Assembly: GCF_000006405.1 (NCBI RefSeq)
Contig: NW_003210883.1
Span: forward strand, 131,357 to 195,356
Length of the DNA: 64,000 nucleotides
Reading direction: 5' to 3'
Source: Perkinsus marinus ATCC 50983
Taxonomy: Eukaryota; Perkinsozoa; Perkinsida; Perkinsidae
Shown: positions 33,521 to 45,078 of the stretch, piece by piece
Layout: every line of letters starts with the position of its first letter
Position numbering within the stretch: position 1 is the first letter of the stretch
The notes under the pieces: generated by a model
Told to the model about the DNA's origin: nothing
Databases searched by the model: none
What the model saw: the letters and a program-made list of their open reading frames with translations, nothing else
Translations under genes and position numbers: made by a program

Positions 33521-33702
33521 TTTGGTGGCCAATCCTTGGCCGATTCACGTTCTTGGTCAGAATCCAACTCTGACTCGATTATACCGCTCATAATTCAACA
33601 GGATTGTGTTTAAGGGCCAGACTTGCTGTGCGTTGATTGCCAATAAAATAAGGGAAGAGTAAGTGAGTGTAAGAGTGTTGGCTACTCGTTTGGGCGAGTA
33701 CA
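33521..33702 (-). repeat. 3' LTR of element 1
   Basis: A 182-bp repeat matching 44974-45078 plus 49485-49578. In coding orientation it runs TGTACTCGCC to GGCCACCAAA. It is flanked on the left by CATC (33517-33520), which also follows the 5' LTR at 49579-49582, giving a 4-bp target-site duplication. Roughly ten substitutions and several small indels separate the two LTRs. The LTR contains an in-frame ATG that begins gag (MSGIIESELD). Confidence 0.8.
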
Positions 33703-33932
33703 CTCCCCCTCCAAAAAAGGATCGTAGGGCGATCCAAAACTGCTGATGCGGCCAGTTGGATCTAATGATACCTTTGGACCTGTGTAGCACACGTCAGAGT
33801 AAGATATATGGACGAAGTTGTCGGTTGTATCATACAACCAGATACCATCGGCATCCATTTCCGACAGTCGACGGATTTTTAGTTGCTTATTGTCGATGTT
33901 GTTGTGTTGTATTCTACCGAGGTCAAAAGAGA

Positions 33933-35057
33933 TTATCCTGGCGACTCACAGGACTTGGCTAAGAGGTCGTCTAGCTCGGGGATGCCTAACGTGCCGTACG
34001 CCTTGATGATGTCGTCGTTAGGAGCATGGAAAAGTTGCCATAGAGGTACGGGGTTGGGGAGTACTTCACCGCGTATAGATAAGATGGCCATAGAAGAGTC
34101 TCCGCATCGTAGCTCATGAACTGTGTAGGGAGCCAGGATGCGGCGTTTTCCTAGACCGTCTACTATGATTCGGAACACTCTCTCACCTTGTACCACGGAC
34201 GGCTCTCGGCGGTAATTATCAGAGGGATTGAGAGCGCGTCCTTCCGAGAGTATACTCTTCCAGGCGGCATTCAATGAAGTAACTTCATCTTGCAATTGTC
34301 TCAAGTATGAGGCTGAATCACCATCATGTACAGAGCTTCGAGGGCAGTCTGCCTCCAGCAAGGCCTGTAATGCATCACGACTCCTGCCGCCGTATTAAAG
34401 GTCTTCTGGAGTTATGTCTTCATCACCGTAGGATCTAGGCGCTGTATTGTGGAACCGGCAGATCCATTGGAGGTTTTGCAACGCAAGTTGCATAGGCCCG
34501 TGAGCACATAGTTTCCTTAGAGATGACTTGACGAGGGAGACAGCCTTCTCAGCTTGTCCTTGTGGTGTAGGATGATAACCGCCACTGGGAACGGAGTCTA
34601 TAGAGAAGGCCTGGCTCACGAGTTTCTTGAGCTCGGCTGTGAATGCCAGACCTCTATCAGAAAGCAGATAAAGGGGGCTACCAAAGCGCAGGGACCATTC
34701 GGTTACGGACTTCGCAGCTGCTCGAGCGGTGGGACCTTCGACTAGACGGAGTTCTAACCAAGTAGTGAAGGAGTCGATGAGTATGATGATGTGTGGTGAC
34801 TTGATACCATCGACTGTGATGTCGGAAAAAGGTCCACAGAAGTCTATAACCAAGGTGTCAAACCTCTTAGAAAGTTGGTGTGACCTCTGACCACCTAGCG
34901 GTACCAGGCGTAGTAGTTCTCGTCGACAAGAGAAACAGTTCTGATATAACTTGTTGATGTCACTCTTCATTTTTGGCCACCAACACTGCTCGCGGAGTCT
35001 GTTTTCATATCCTGCAACGGGCAGTGAGGCCAATGTGCCTTGAGGAGTAGCTTCCAC
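33933..35057 (-). pseudogene. Element 1 integrase
   Basis: The N-terminal part has CWWPKMKSDINKLYQNC and SCRREL (part of the HHCC finger). The DDE core has VIDFCGPF, LLSDRGLAFTAE and PQGQAEKAVSLVKSSLRK, so the three acidic residues are present. A stop follows at 34395. A further frame (33933-34361, RRILAPYTVHELRCGDSS) is probably the C-terminal integrase domain after a frameshift. The GQ.E signature favours Ty3/gypsy. Confidence 0.75.
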
Positions 35058-35208
35058 CTCAGTGTCGAGTGGCGCTCGACGATAGGCTCGTGCGGCACGT
35101 ATAGACGATGAGTACCATTAATGTCAACGAAGTAAACGTTACCGAGATCGCTGACAGAGAATAAGAGTGTTTTGACCTCCTTCTCAGTGTTGTCGTCTTG
35201 CGAATTGA

Positions 35209-36002
35209 CTAGACGCCGGAGCTCGATGCCGCGCCAGGCTGTGGCATCGTGTCAAAGAGCGTTGGAACATTGCTCGAGGAAGTTGTGGTCGTAGAGGGGT
35301 CCATGTAGAGAGCTGTGGCTATGCAATGGATCAGTGGAACCAACGAGGACAAAGACATTGCCGTTTTGAGGCGGCCCTGTGGGTAGATCCAGCGAACCTG
35401 GTAGTCTAGACAAGAAATTAGCCCGAGTGTTGCTGTTACCAGCAAGATGGGTGATCGAAACAGTTATGTTACGGCCGCGCAAAAGCCGTTCTATGTCCGT
35501 GAATTGCTGAGTGGGCCTTTGCAACGCCAGTTTGTCATAACTACCGAGCCAAGGCTGTTTGGATCGACACCAGCTAACAGCACTGCTGTTGTCGGATAGG
35601 ATAAATGATCTGATCGGCTACCAAGCCAATCTCCACTAGCCTTAACAAATGCTTTGCCGCGTCGACTATAGCAAACATTTCTAGTCGGTTGCAGTGCCAT
35701 TTCAAAGCGTTTGAAGAGCGTCTGGACTTTTCCACAACCGGTATATGGGTAGGGTTTGCAGTAGAGCATGATGTCGCCATCACCGACCAACCGTAGCCAG
35801 TAGCAGATGCGTCGCTGGTGACAATTATGTGCTTGTAGCCGGCCCAACTCTGATGCTTGCATTGAGTAGAGAGCTCTTTTATATTGCTCAGTAGTCGCTT
35901 GAGCATTTCCCTATCTCTCCTATTAATGCGGAGCTCAGAATCACAGGAGGCTTTATCAGTGGCATGACCGAATCGGCCAGACCATGACCGAATAGAATCC
36001 AC
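35209..36002 (-). pseudogene. Element 1 RNase H region
   Basis: VTSDASATGYGW carries the first RNase H Asp, NRLEMFAIVDA the Glu, and AGNSNTRANFLSRLP is the usual end of an LTR-element RNase H. These motifs lie in different overlapping frames (35574-36002, 35491-35862, 35252-35524), so frameshifts have accumulated. Confidence 0.7.
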
Positions 36003-37376
36003 TAGCAGATCTCTTTCTGGATGCAGTGATAGAGACTCTCTATTAGAGAGTCCGTGAACTTACCACAGTGGCTGAATAAACCTCGCTTCGTAACAGCACC
36101 ATCCAACGCTGTATCGAGGCAATCGAGATCAGGGATAGCACAGGACGCTCTAAGGCGGTCAGCTTCAAAGAACCAGGAGAGGCCCAAGTGCGAAGTGGTA
36201 GTGGAAATGCTAGAAGTTAACCAAGAGGACTTTTCAGCTGAGAAAGTAATCCCTAGGCGTTCCCCTATGCGGTCAAGTAGGTTCCAAACCATTTGACGAG
36301 TCTCTCATCCTTAGAGGCTATCGCTATGTCATCGTAGTAGCAGAGAATGATAAGGTTCGGTAGATACTGGTATCTTTCTTCGGAAAGAAGCTGGTCAGGA
36401 GGAGGGTTTCCAGTGAGAGCCATATAGATACTGTCGGTCATGTAGTCGGTGAAAGACTGGAGGGCCTCCAGTGGAGGGCTAGAGGCCCAAACCTCACACC
36501 AAAGCTGATTCTCCTGCACCGATGCCGCTTGTTGCATGTCTTCAGAGTCAGCGTCCGGTGTTGTGGGAGGTGTAGTTTGTAGAGCGCTTTAGCAATGTCC
36601 CTAAAGGACAGAGTACTGACGTCAGCAGAAAGCAGAGCCTGTGCACATTCACTAAGTGAGAGGTTGTTATAACCCGCTTTAGGATAGCCTTGGTTGACTG
36701 ACCTGCAGTCTGCACAGGGTCGCATCCTATGCCCCAGATGGTTTGGCTGACTCATGGGAAACACACATATATAGGACTCGTCGTGGGTGATGTCGTCTTC
36801 GTCTTCTAACCACCATTTATTGTCAACGTACCGTGAGACTTCCTCTCTGAAGCATGCCTGAGAGCTCTCATCGAGGCGCCTAAGCAAGGGAGTGGAGAAA
36901 TCTTGGCTTTCATAGTATGTGGCATTGGCGGCGAGACATCATCGTCCCAATCTATCTCATAAACGTGTTTGGCCAGGGCAGTCCTCGTGATCACCGGGCT
37001 CCAAGGGCCTCACTCTCGTCTTGTAGGTGTTACCGTTAGGGATGTGTCGCCAGCCTCGTAGGCGTTCGAGTAAGTAGTTGAAGCTGCGATCTACCATGAC
37101 GTCGATGTTGATGTCTAAGTCTGTAGCACTACCGGAGATTTTTGGTACTGGGATGCTGTACTTAATGAAGTCGTTTGTAGCAGGAGTCGTCGTGGCTGTC
37201 AACGAACCACCATTTTTCGAGCGGGTCCGCTCGATCAAGTGTGTTGTATCTTCGACAGGACATGTTGTCTCTGCCACCAGAGCTCCATCTTCCGGGTAGT
37301 TGTCGGTCAGGATGTCTGGTTCTTCAAAGACTCTTCTTGAGCTATATAGACTTGGGGATCGGGGCTCGTCGATCAA
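36002..37376 (-). pseudogene. Element 1 reverse transcriptase
   Basis: RT blocks occur in order: HRMRPCADCRSVNQ (template-contact block), LSFRDIAKALYKLHLP (motif A with Asp), ISFGVRFGPLA (motif B) and LIILCYYDDIAIASKDE (motif C, YxDD). The palm continues with GITFSAEKSSWL. The pieces lie in three frames (36438-36887, 36265-36537, 36002-36292), with an upstream linker at 36957-37376. Confidence 0.75.
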
Positions 37377-37451
37377 GTTGTTGTACTTATCGGCAAGTCC
37401 CTCACTCCATAGAAAATTGTTGCATAGCCTTTCAGTAGGTTTGCAACCGAA

Positions 37452-37910
37452 CTACTCACAGAGTGACAACGTGCTGGTTTCTTCTGTTGTGTTGGCCTCC
37501 TGCTCGCTGTTCTGATATAGGCAGATGAGACGGTAGCCGAGATCTTGAAGAGCTGGTCGACCGATGAGAACCGAAAGATCGCTGGAGAGCCGGTTTTGCT
37601 CTGCAATGACATAGAACGGAACGATAATTAGGGGTCCTTTCGGACTCTTCATCTTAACCGAGACACACCGAGTCAGATCCACTCTCCCGCCGAGGCTGTT
37701 CACGTCGATCGCTGCTGCAACTTCAGTGAAGCCTGGTAATTTTTTTGAGAGCGCGTTATAAACTTCTGTTATAAGGTTAAGTGCAGAGGCTGTATCGAAG
37801 AGGGCGTCGAGAACAAGGAACTCGCAGGAAGGAGTACATATCTCGACAGAACCAATTTCAATAGCAGAACCAGTAGAAGAGATAGCATAGTTCGTCTCAG
37901 ACGCCTTCAT
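37452..37910 (-). pseudogene. Element 1 aspartic protease
   Basis: LDALFDTASALNLI holds the catalytic D-T-A-S in place of the common D-S/T-G, and VLIGRPALQDLGY is the second protease block (usually GxD/N), as in Ty3/gypsy proteases. The frame stops at 37452 before the RT linker. Confidence 0.65.
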
Positions 37911-38187
37911 AGGAGGAGTCTTCGAGTCAGCATTTCCGGTATCTCTCTCTGTCGGTCTTGTCGCCGAGTCTAGTCTCTTCAGCTTGGGACAGTCTCGCTT
38001 GAAGTGACCTTTTTCTTTGCAGTACCGAGTCGGTACTACCGACAGAGTGATTCTTCAGGCGACGTAAAAGCTCCGGTATGTCCATATTGGCTTTTGGCCT
38101 GCGTAGTGTGGGGTCTGCTTAGGGTTGGAGCATCCGGAGACTCACCGGCCTTATTACTTCGATGTACGAATCTACATTTCTCGCCGT
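37911..38187 (-). pseudogene. Element 1 gag, C-terminal part with half of a CCCH finger
   Basis: Reading leftwards from the element 2 insertion, KYGEKCRFVH is the second half of a C-x5-C-x3-H zinc finger. It continues into a Ser/Thr-rich tail and a stop at 38036-38038. The first Cys lies across the insertion, at 44266 onwards. Removing element 2 and one copy of ACTT brings C-K-Y-G-E-K-C back into frame. Confidence 0.7.
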
Positions 38188-38191
38188 ACTT

Positions 38192-38447
38192 TATTGATGC
38201 TTGACCAGTCCGTGCGGCAGAGAGCGTCACCCTTTTGTACATGCGTACAGACTTTCTCCTTGTGCTTGCGTACAAGTGTGAGCATAGGATACATTCCGTA
38301 CTATTGATCTTGAGCATTGAGCTTTACTAGCTCCTATGTCCGTAGCCATCTTGGCTCAAGGTCTCAGTGTACGTTTGGGTCGCATCTCTCCAGCTAATGT
38401 CGGGACGTGTTGACACAAGGGAACGACAGGAGGCGCCGGACATCAAC
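38192..38447 (+). repeat. 5' LTR of element 2
   Basis: A 256-bp repeat starting TATTGATGCT and ending GGACATCAAC, matching 44006-44261. Near-inverted ends (TATTGATG and CATCAACA). Confidence 0.85.
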
Positions 38448-38448
38448 A

Positions 38449-39851
38449 TAGTGGCGACAGCGGCAGGATCTCTAAGCCTTCCAAGTCTCAAGTCGTCCCG
38501 TACAACGGCGAGAGCTGCCAGAACACGCTTGGCCAACCGCCTAGCAGCCCAACGTCAAGTCATTCGAGATCGCGAGGCCGAGGGAGTCGGTGAGGAGGAC
38601 CCTGAGCTACATGCACTCTTGGTTGAGGAGGAAGAGCTGAGCACCACTATGCCGACGCTTGTGCCAAGGTTACACTTGCTGAGCGAGCCTATGATGAGGC
38701 CTTGATGAAAGCCCGTAGTTTTGAACCATCGATTGCCGCCAGCCCGACAGGCGAGGAGGATGATTTTGCTGCTCCACTGGTCAATACCTCTAACCCGTCA
38801 CCGTCTAGACCGAAGAATCCTAATGCAATCACGGCTAAGATCTTCCTACCAAAATTGAAGGATAAATTTCGGTTCCGAGAGATGAGATGGCCGGCATCAT
38901 CTTTCATGAGGCGGGTCTTGGCACTCTCGATAATCAGGGAATCTTCACTGCCACCGTGCCAGAGACGATCTTGGTCACGAAGTATCTGCAGAGTCTCGAG
39001 AATGTGGTTGAAGTGTACGAGAGGGCGATGGACGTAGCGATCCAGACCAAGTATCGTTGGTGGGAGATGAGCGATATACTCAATCAGGTCTTCGGGGACC
39101 GGGTAGCAATGCGCACTGAGGTAGCCCGTCGTCTCTGAGAGCTGAGGTTTAAGGGTTATCAGTATGTTGACGACTTCATCCACCATGTTACTATTATCAC
39201 TAACATGTGGATGGCGGTGTATTCATCCGGGTTCAGTGAGTCGCGTTACCTCGTTGCCAGTTCCCTCGCTAAACTAGCTTTTGACCTTCTTGAGGGAGCT
39301 GTCAACCGCATCCTGAGAGAGGTCCCGAAAGAAGGGGCGCCGATATGGGAGGATTACGTCCGGGTTCACAACACGGCTCCTGCCCCAAGGTTGTCACCAG
39401 CGGTTGACCTATGTCGAATGGTACGGTCGGTTTGTAAAGTTGCGGAGGTGATATATCACCTGCAACCTAAAGCGTCACCAGATCGAACTCGACAAGTGTC
39501 GGATAACCAAGGATCTCTACGGCGTGGACCTAGTAGGTCCGACCTACCATTACTGAGTGGGCATCTAACTTCCCGGGGGGATCGGTGGTATACTTCCGCA
39601 CTGATAAGGCAATCTCCCCAGAGTCGATCCGCAAGACCTCCAGTGATCTCGGTGCTAAGGAAGTGCGGGCTCATGTCCATAAACGTGGGCACCGTTACGG
39701 GTTCGCTACCTTTGACAACAAGGCCGAGGCCTCGAAGCTGATCCACAACGGTGTTCCCGCGAGCTCCAAGGGGACGTCTCAGGGCTTGAAGATCCGAGCA
39801 TTCGTCCCGGAGGGTAATCGTGGTAGGCTAGTTATGAAGTCGGGAAACTAA
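38449..39851 (+). pseudogene. Element 2 gag, with an RRM-like C-terminal domain
   Basis: Gag is spread over three frames. Recognisable parts are a Glu-rich helical start (about 38530-38700), a capsid-like helical stretch (VTKYLQSLENVVEVYERAM, then YQYVDDFIHHVTIITNMWM) with an in-frame TGA at 39136-39138, and SESRYLVASSLAKLAFDL. The last part (39585-39851) reads VYFRTDKAISPESIRKT, then HRYGFATFDNKAEASKLI and LKIRAF. That resembles an RRM: RNP2-like VYFRTD and RNP1-like HRYGFATF, correctly spaced. No CCHC zinc knuckle was seen. The RRM call rests on motif and spacing alone. Confidence 0.6.
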
Positions 39852-39958
39852 TTGAGGCTCTATCTCCGAGAGGGGGTGATGGGGCCTGCGACACTACCAA
39901 CGTTCACGGTGGACTTACTGATCCATGTGACTACGTTTATGTACCACTTAACTCTTCT

Positions 39959-42900
39959 TTGCATGTTGATAAAACTCCTCATACCGTTAATTTAAGTGCA
40001 AGCGGTAATACTTGCTTCGATTCGGGTACCAACCCTAATATCATTGACGATCCGTCACTCCTTTGTGCATGTGAGTATTCAATATCGTCATTAGATTCCG
40101 AAAACCGTGTACATTCCGATAGACCTTTACTGGGCGCTGTGTCTAATATTACTGTGACTCCCCCCACAGTTGGTCCACTTACTGAATCTGAAACTGATTG
40201 TGTGGAGTATGGCTCTTCAGGGCCACTACCGGAGATCGTATTATCCGGATCTTTCGATAATCATAGTGTACAACTCATTGTCGACTCTGGTGCTGGTTTC
40301 TCTTATATCTCTAGAGTAGATGGAGAATGTATGAAGCTCGCTCCTCGTGAAGCAAGCCCAGTTACCGTTAAGGTCGCTAATGGAGAACACGTCCAAGTGT
40401 CAGAGGTGCTCTGTGGACAGTTAGTTCTGAAGGACTCGAGTGGGGAAGTCGTATCTCCCCCGCAGTCGTGTGAGGTTCGTATTCTACCTATCCAGAGCAG
40501 TGTAGGCAGCTCACATGTACCTTCTATCCTCTTGGGGCGTGATCTGCAACGGTCCTTCCACCTTGTTATAGATGGTGGCCAAAGGATATTCTTGTTAGGC
40601 GTCTGCATATTCGATGCTCAGATGTCACGTACAGAACCAACGATATGTTCTTACGTTAACGATTATCTGCGATGCATCGAGCCCACGCCATTACCTGACC
40701 TTAGATCGACCCAACCATCAGTAGACTCGTTTGTCAACCTACCATGTCCGTCGAGTGCTGTTCGTCCTCTGAATGAGTTATGCAAAAGCCTATGTAATGT
40801 CGTCCCGTTCGGGCCCGATGACCGAGGGTATGCGACTGAGCTACGCAAGCTGCCGGAGGAGGAGACTCCGTTTCCTGTAGGACAACGCTACACATGGTCT
40901 ATCTGCTGCCCATCGTTGAGCAAACCTCTACATATCCGGCATTACGCCCATCGTCTTCATGAGAAGCTCTGTCCCGAAGCGCGGGTGCTGAATGATGAGC
41001 TTATCGAGGGATATGTCAGTCGTGGCTTATGGAAGCCAACTGAGAATGTACCTTACGGCTATGCTGAAGGCGAAGTGTTTATGGTGGGAGGTCCGGATAA
41101 TGGGGCAAAGACTCGAACAGCGAGCAAAGGCCGTCTCGTATGTGATTTGAGAGAAACCAATGAAAGCCTGCCGCCTTCGAGTACATGCACATTACCGATA
41201 GTTACTATGTTAGCAGCTCTTCGGGTAACATGTTCTCCTGTGGTCGTGACTGCAGATGTGCATAGTGCCTTCTATATGTTGCGTCTGTGCAGTTCTTTCA
41301 AACCTTCTCAGTCCGGATCAACCGATCCGCAGAATGGTGGTACCTATGACCATGAGAATTGTTTACCGGGATTTGCCTTGCACTGTGGCAACGGTAAACG
41401 ATACCTAGCACATCGAGTATGCTTTGGATGCCTGTTTGGTCCGGAATCCCTCGAGTGTTCACTCGGACGACAAATCCAGTCATTCCGTACGTCAACGTTA
41501 TGCGATATGGTGGCGAGTGGTATAGCACACTTTGTTGATGATCTGTTGTTACACTTCTCAATGGAAGATGCATGTAAGATTGTATTCTTGCTATCGATAT
41601 TATCATCTTACCTATGCTTGTGTGGATTTGCAATCTCTGTGGCCCTCCCATCGGGAGAAGAGGTGCCACTGACGACCGACAGCTGGATATGGTCTCCTCG
41701 TCAAGCTAGATACCACTCTAATCGACGAAAGCTGATCAGTCTCTCCCGTGGGGTCGCCAGTGTCGCTCGGATACTCCAACAACTGCAGTCAACCCAATAC
41801 CAGTCCTGCAAGCCATTAGAACAATGGTTGAACCTGACAATTGAATGTGATAATGCTGCGTCTGTCCGCTGGTGCCAGACTACTGCATGAACATTGAAGG
41901 TGACGGCAGTCGAGAGAGACGCCATTGTACGGTTGGTCGGGGCTCTTGGTTCTCAGCTGCAGGCCATCAAGGCTGTGGTCCCATATGAGATCCGTCATCT
42001 CCCAGGAGTAGCTAACACGAGAGCGGATGGGTTGAGCAGAGTGTTGGAAGCAGCTATCCGGGGGACTTCGGCAACTATACATACTTTGCTGCAAGCGGTC
42101 GTGGCAGAAGATCAGGCTTTGGTTGGAAGCAAGAAGAAAGGTCTCTTCGAAACGGCCGAGCAGATGCACGCCGAGGGCGAGCGCGACGCCGATACTGATT
42201 GGTGTTGTGAGGGTTGCCCCGGGCATCCACTACCAACCTCAGACTCCCACGCTGGATATAACTCGGCGGTACATCTGGTGGAGGAATATCTTCCCTTTAT
42301 CGTTCCTGAGCTACAATCAACTGCATTCATTGATAAGTGTTGCCTAGCCAGAGACTCGTCAGCTGAGCCGAGTGTGTCCCAGGGTTATCCACTGGTTCGT
42401 CGTCTAAAAGAATGCAGCTGGGGGACGGGAGGTATGTTATATTTGGTGGCGGTTATGCGTTGGTGTCTTCGAACATGGAATACTCTTGCCCGTGACCCCA
42501 ATGCTGACACTTTCACGGAATATCCTACTGTATGGGATCGTTCGGATCTGCTAGTTGTCATTCGTAGTGACCAACAATCTTGTCCCAGTTTACCCCCCTC
42601 TAGTGATGTAGGTCGGGGAACGGGGCCTTACTTCCGTATTCATGATGTTGTTCACCTTCGTTCTGCAGGACCAACGGGGATTATTGAGTATAAACCTTAT
42701 GTTTCATCGTATATGCGGGATGTTCTCCTCAGAGACATCCATCGTTCTAACGACCATTGCTCTCCTTCGTATTCGCGGTCTCAGCTGCTCACTGGGTATT
42801 GTAGTACCCGTGTCACTGTAGCAGCCAGACAGATTTGTAGAAAACAGTGCGCTTTATGTATTCGTTTCGCCCGTAAGGCTAGATGGACATTACCGGTTGG

Positions 42901-43930
42901 GGGACCGATGTTCGATATTCGTACTCTTCTAACATGTCCTTCGTATCGGCCTTACGAGGCCATTGGAATCGATTATGTCACTATTGAGGGTGTTAAAGTA
43001 TGGACCTTCTGTTGTGTGGCTACGCGCCATATGACTCTTATTTACACTCCCACGGAATCTACTACGGGTCTTATCATGACGTTCCAAGAGTTTATGATGT
43101 TATGGGGGACCCCCCGGTTGGTCCTCAGTGATAGAGCATCCTACTTCAAGAGTGCCCAATGGAATCAGTTCCTTAAGGGTCACAATATTCTCTCTTGGTT
43201 AAGCGCTGCCGTTGCTCCGTGGGAAGGGTCTTATTATGAAAGACTGCATGGCGTTGTAAGGACTATTCTCAGACCGATGTTGTTGATACCCTATACCCGT
43301 CGTATACTCCGGGAGTTTGACCCCCGGAGTGTGCAGGATGTTCGTTCTTTACGTCTGCTCCTGCTTGAGGTATCTTTGATGCTCAACACCCGTCCTCTGA
43401 CTATCGATTGTTAGGATGGGGTCATAACTCCTGACTCTCTGGTACAGGGGTATACTCGGTCTACGTCCACCTCTTCATTGCCAACTCCTATTGTTGAAGC
43501 AGACGAGGTTATTCCGGTCGTACCCGACCCTGTGGGCGCAGCGGCTGTACCTATCAATCCTTCTGCTGCAGTTCTTCCTTCTCGTGGACCCGACGCTGCT
43601 CCTCGTGGATGCGGCGCTGCTCCTCGTCGGGTTGCAGCTGTACGTAGGGTGTTCCTCGATTACCACTTCCGGCGGTTGAAGGAGCGTAGTAACGCTCAGT
43701 ATCACTCTAACGGTCAGTGGAAAGTTTTCGAAGTTGGTGCACCTGTGTTTGTTCAAGCCGCTAAATCTATCGTGCCGGCCCGTATTCTGGAAGCTTACCC
43801 GGCGCGTGATGGGGTTGTTCGTCGCTATAAAGTAAGGTTTCTTCGAAGTGAGCACGAAACGGTGATCAGTCATGCAAACATCGCTGCTGCTTTCCCGTGG
43901 GAGACCTTAGTTTCTGATGACGACTTGTGA
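39959..43930 (+). pseudogene. Element 2 pol polyprotein with two nonsense codons
   Basis: One frame of about 1,320 codons broken only by TGA at 41888-41890 and TAG at 43412-43414. Protease: VQLIVDSGAGFSYIS. RT: GRLVCDLRETNE, VVVTADVHSAFYMLRL (motif A), FGCLFGPESLE (motif B) and AHFVDDLLLHF (motif C). RNase H: LTIECDNAASVRW, then EIRHLPGVANTRADGLSRV. Integrase: CRKQCALCIRFAR, GIDYVT, LVLSDRASYFKS and APWEGSYYERLHGVVR, supplying D, D and E. The end (MLNTRPLTIDC, stop, ITPDSLVQG, then FEVGAPVFVQ and YPARDGVVRRYKVR) is the DUF5641-type tail of BEL/Pao integrases. RT and integrase catalytic residues are intact, so decay is recent. Confidence 0.82.
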
Positions 43931-44005
43931 GTAGTTATCGATGTCTTATTCAACTCGTATTTTCTTTATTCTCTGTCTTATAGCCTGACTGATCAGGGGG
44001 GCGTA

Positions 44006-44261
44006 TATTGATGCTCGACCAGTCCGTGCGGCAGAGAGCGTCACCTTTTTGTACATGCGTACAGACTTTCTCCTTGTGCTTGCGTACAAGTGTGAGCATA
44101 GGATACATTCCGTACTATTGATCTTGAGCATTGAGCGTTACTAGCTCCTATGTCCGTAGCCATCTTGGCTCAAGGTCTCAGTGTACGTTTGGGTCGCATC
44201 TCTCCAGCTAATCTCGGGTCGTGTTGACACAAGGGAACGACGGGAGGCGCCGGACATCAAC
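44006..44261 (+). repeat. 3' LTR of element 2
   Basis: Partner of 38192-38447, six substitutions apart, preceded by the polypurine run near 43995-44003 and followed by ACTT. Confidence 0.85.
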
Positions 44262-44265
44262 ACTT

Positions 44266-45044
44266 GCAACGACCAGTCTTCGTGAAGAATTGGCATGTTG
44301 TGGCACGCTTCGATTTATGATAGATGTTATTTTGTCAGCTTGAGCCAAGTGCGGTTGGTTTGCCCAATAGTTGCTCCAATGTAGGAGGATGATGTGCATA
44401 GAGCTGTCTGCTAGGATCAACTCGGACTCGAGGTAGCTGAGTATCAGGCTGAAAACATCGGCACAATCTTGCAACCAGTGCTCAAGGTTGAACTTCATAC
44501 TGGCCTTCTTGGCATCTGTACAGTCTGTGAGAGATATATCTATGGTAGTCCAAGCCGTCAACCGGGACATGTTGGCCAGGCAAATCTCCAAAACATGCTG
44601 TGCTTGTGTCTTGGGGTGAACGGCGACTAGTATAGCAATTCTTAGAGGGAAGGACAGCTTCGCCAAGGACATACGATGGAGTTTGCACGTCAATGATGGC
44701 TCTGACCACTATTCTTTAGCAAACCCCCACTCCTTGAGCCAGGTCTTGACGTCTAGTGTCAAGGGTTTCCCCTTGGGTGACATTAGGGTAAGTCCAGTCA
44801 CATTACCATATGAGCCGAATGTACCAACGCCAAGAATAGTGAGAGTGGCTGTTGTTGGTTGCCGTAGCTTCCTGAGTTCAGTCTCAGAGAGCGCATTTTT
44901 GCTCTGTTCAACATCACGGTCGTTGTTGATGGTCGTGACCACGTTGCTCAAGAACCGATAGGATGATGCACCATTTGGTGGCCAATCCTTGGCCGATTCA
45001 CGTTCTTGGTCGAAATCCAACTCTGACTCGATTATACCGCTCAT
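44266..45044 (-). pseudogene. Element 1 gag, N-terminal part
   Basis: Starts at ATG 45044, which lies inside the 5' LTR. MSGIIESELDFDQERESAKD runs through the LTR end and the primer-site sequence, then continues as coding (SSYRFLSNVVTTINNDRDVE). One in-frame TAG occurs after WGFAKE at about 44714. The same frame resumes with MSLAKLSFPLRIAILVAVHP, LEHWLQDCADVFSLILSYLE and so on to the element 2 insertion. Apart from the stop, this half is intact. Confidence 0.7.
44957..44973 (-). other. Primer-binding site of element 1
   Basis: In coding orientation, TGGTGCATCATCC follows the LTR end (CCACCAAA) with no gap. It begins with TGG, the complement of a tRNA CCA end. The plus strand reads GATAGGATGATGCACCA up to the LTR, as the 3' end of a tRNA would. 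It lies inside the gag frame. Confidence 0.6.
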
Positions 45045-45078
45045 AGTTCAACAGGATTGTTTTTAAGGGCAAGGTAGA
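44974..45078 (-). repeat. 5' LTR of element 1, inner part
   Basis: First 105 bp of the right-hand LTR of element 1. It is interrupted by element 3; the last four bases (TAGA, 45075-45078) are the target duplication. The LTR continues at 49485-49578. Confidence 0.75.

Larger units (their letters stand above)
38192..44261 (+). mobile_element. Element 2: BEL/Pao-like LTR retrotransposon
   Basis: Plus-strand element of 6.07 kb with 256-bp LTRs (38192-38447 and 44006-44261) that differ at about six positions (near 97.7% identical). The duplication ACTT lies at 38188-38191 and 44262-44265. A primer-site candidate TGGCGACAGCGGCAGG starts four bases after the 5' LTR (38452), and a polypurine run AGGGGGGCG precedes the 3' LTR. 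Pol order is protease, RT, RNase H, integrase. The integrase APWEGSYYERL block and the C-terminal ILEAYPARDGVVRRYKVR block match BEL/Pao rather than Ty3. It sits in the gag of element 1 in opposite orientation. Confidence 0.85.

Noticed and set aside
33404-33613. A second gag start as evidence of another element to the left of element 1
   Set aside because: The MSGIIESELD sequence here is part of the 3' LTR itself. Homology to the 5' LTR stops at 33521 beside the CATC duplication, so no further element is needed.
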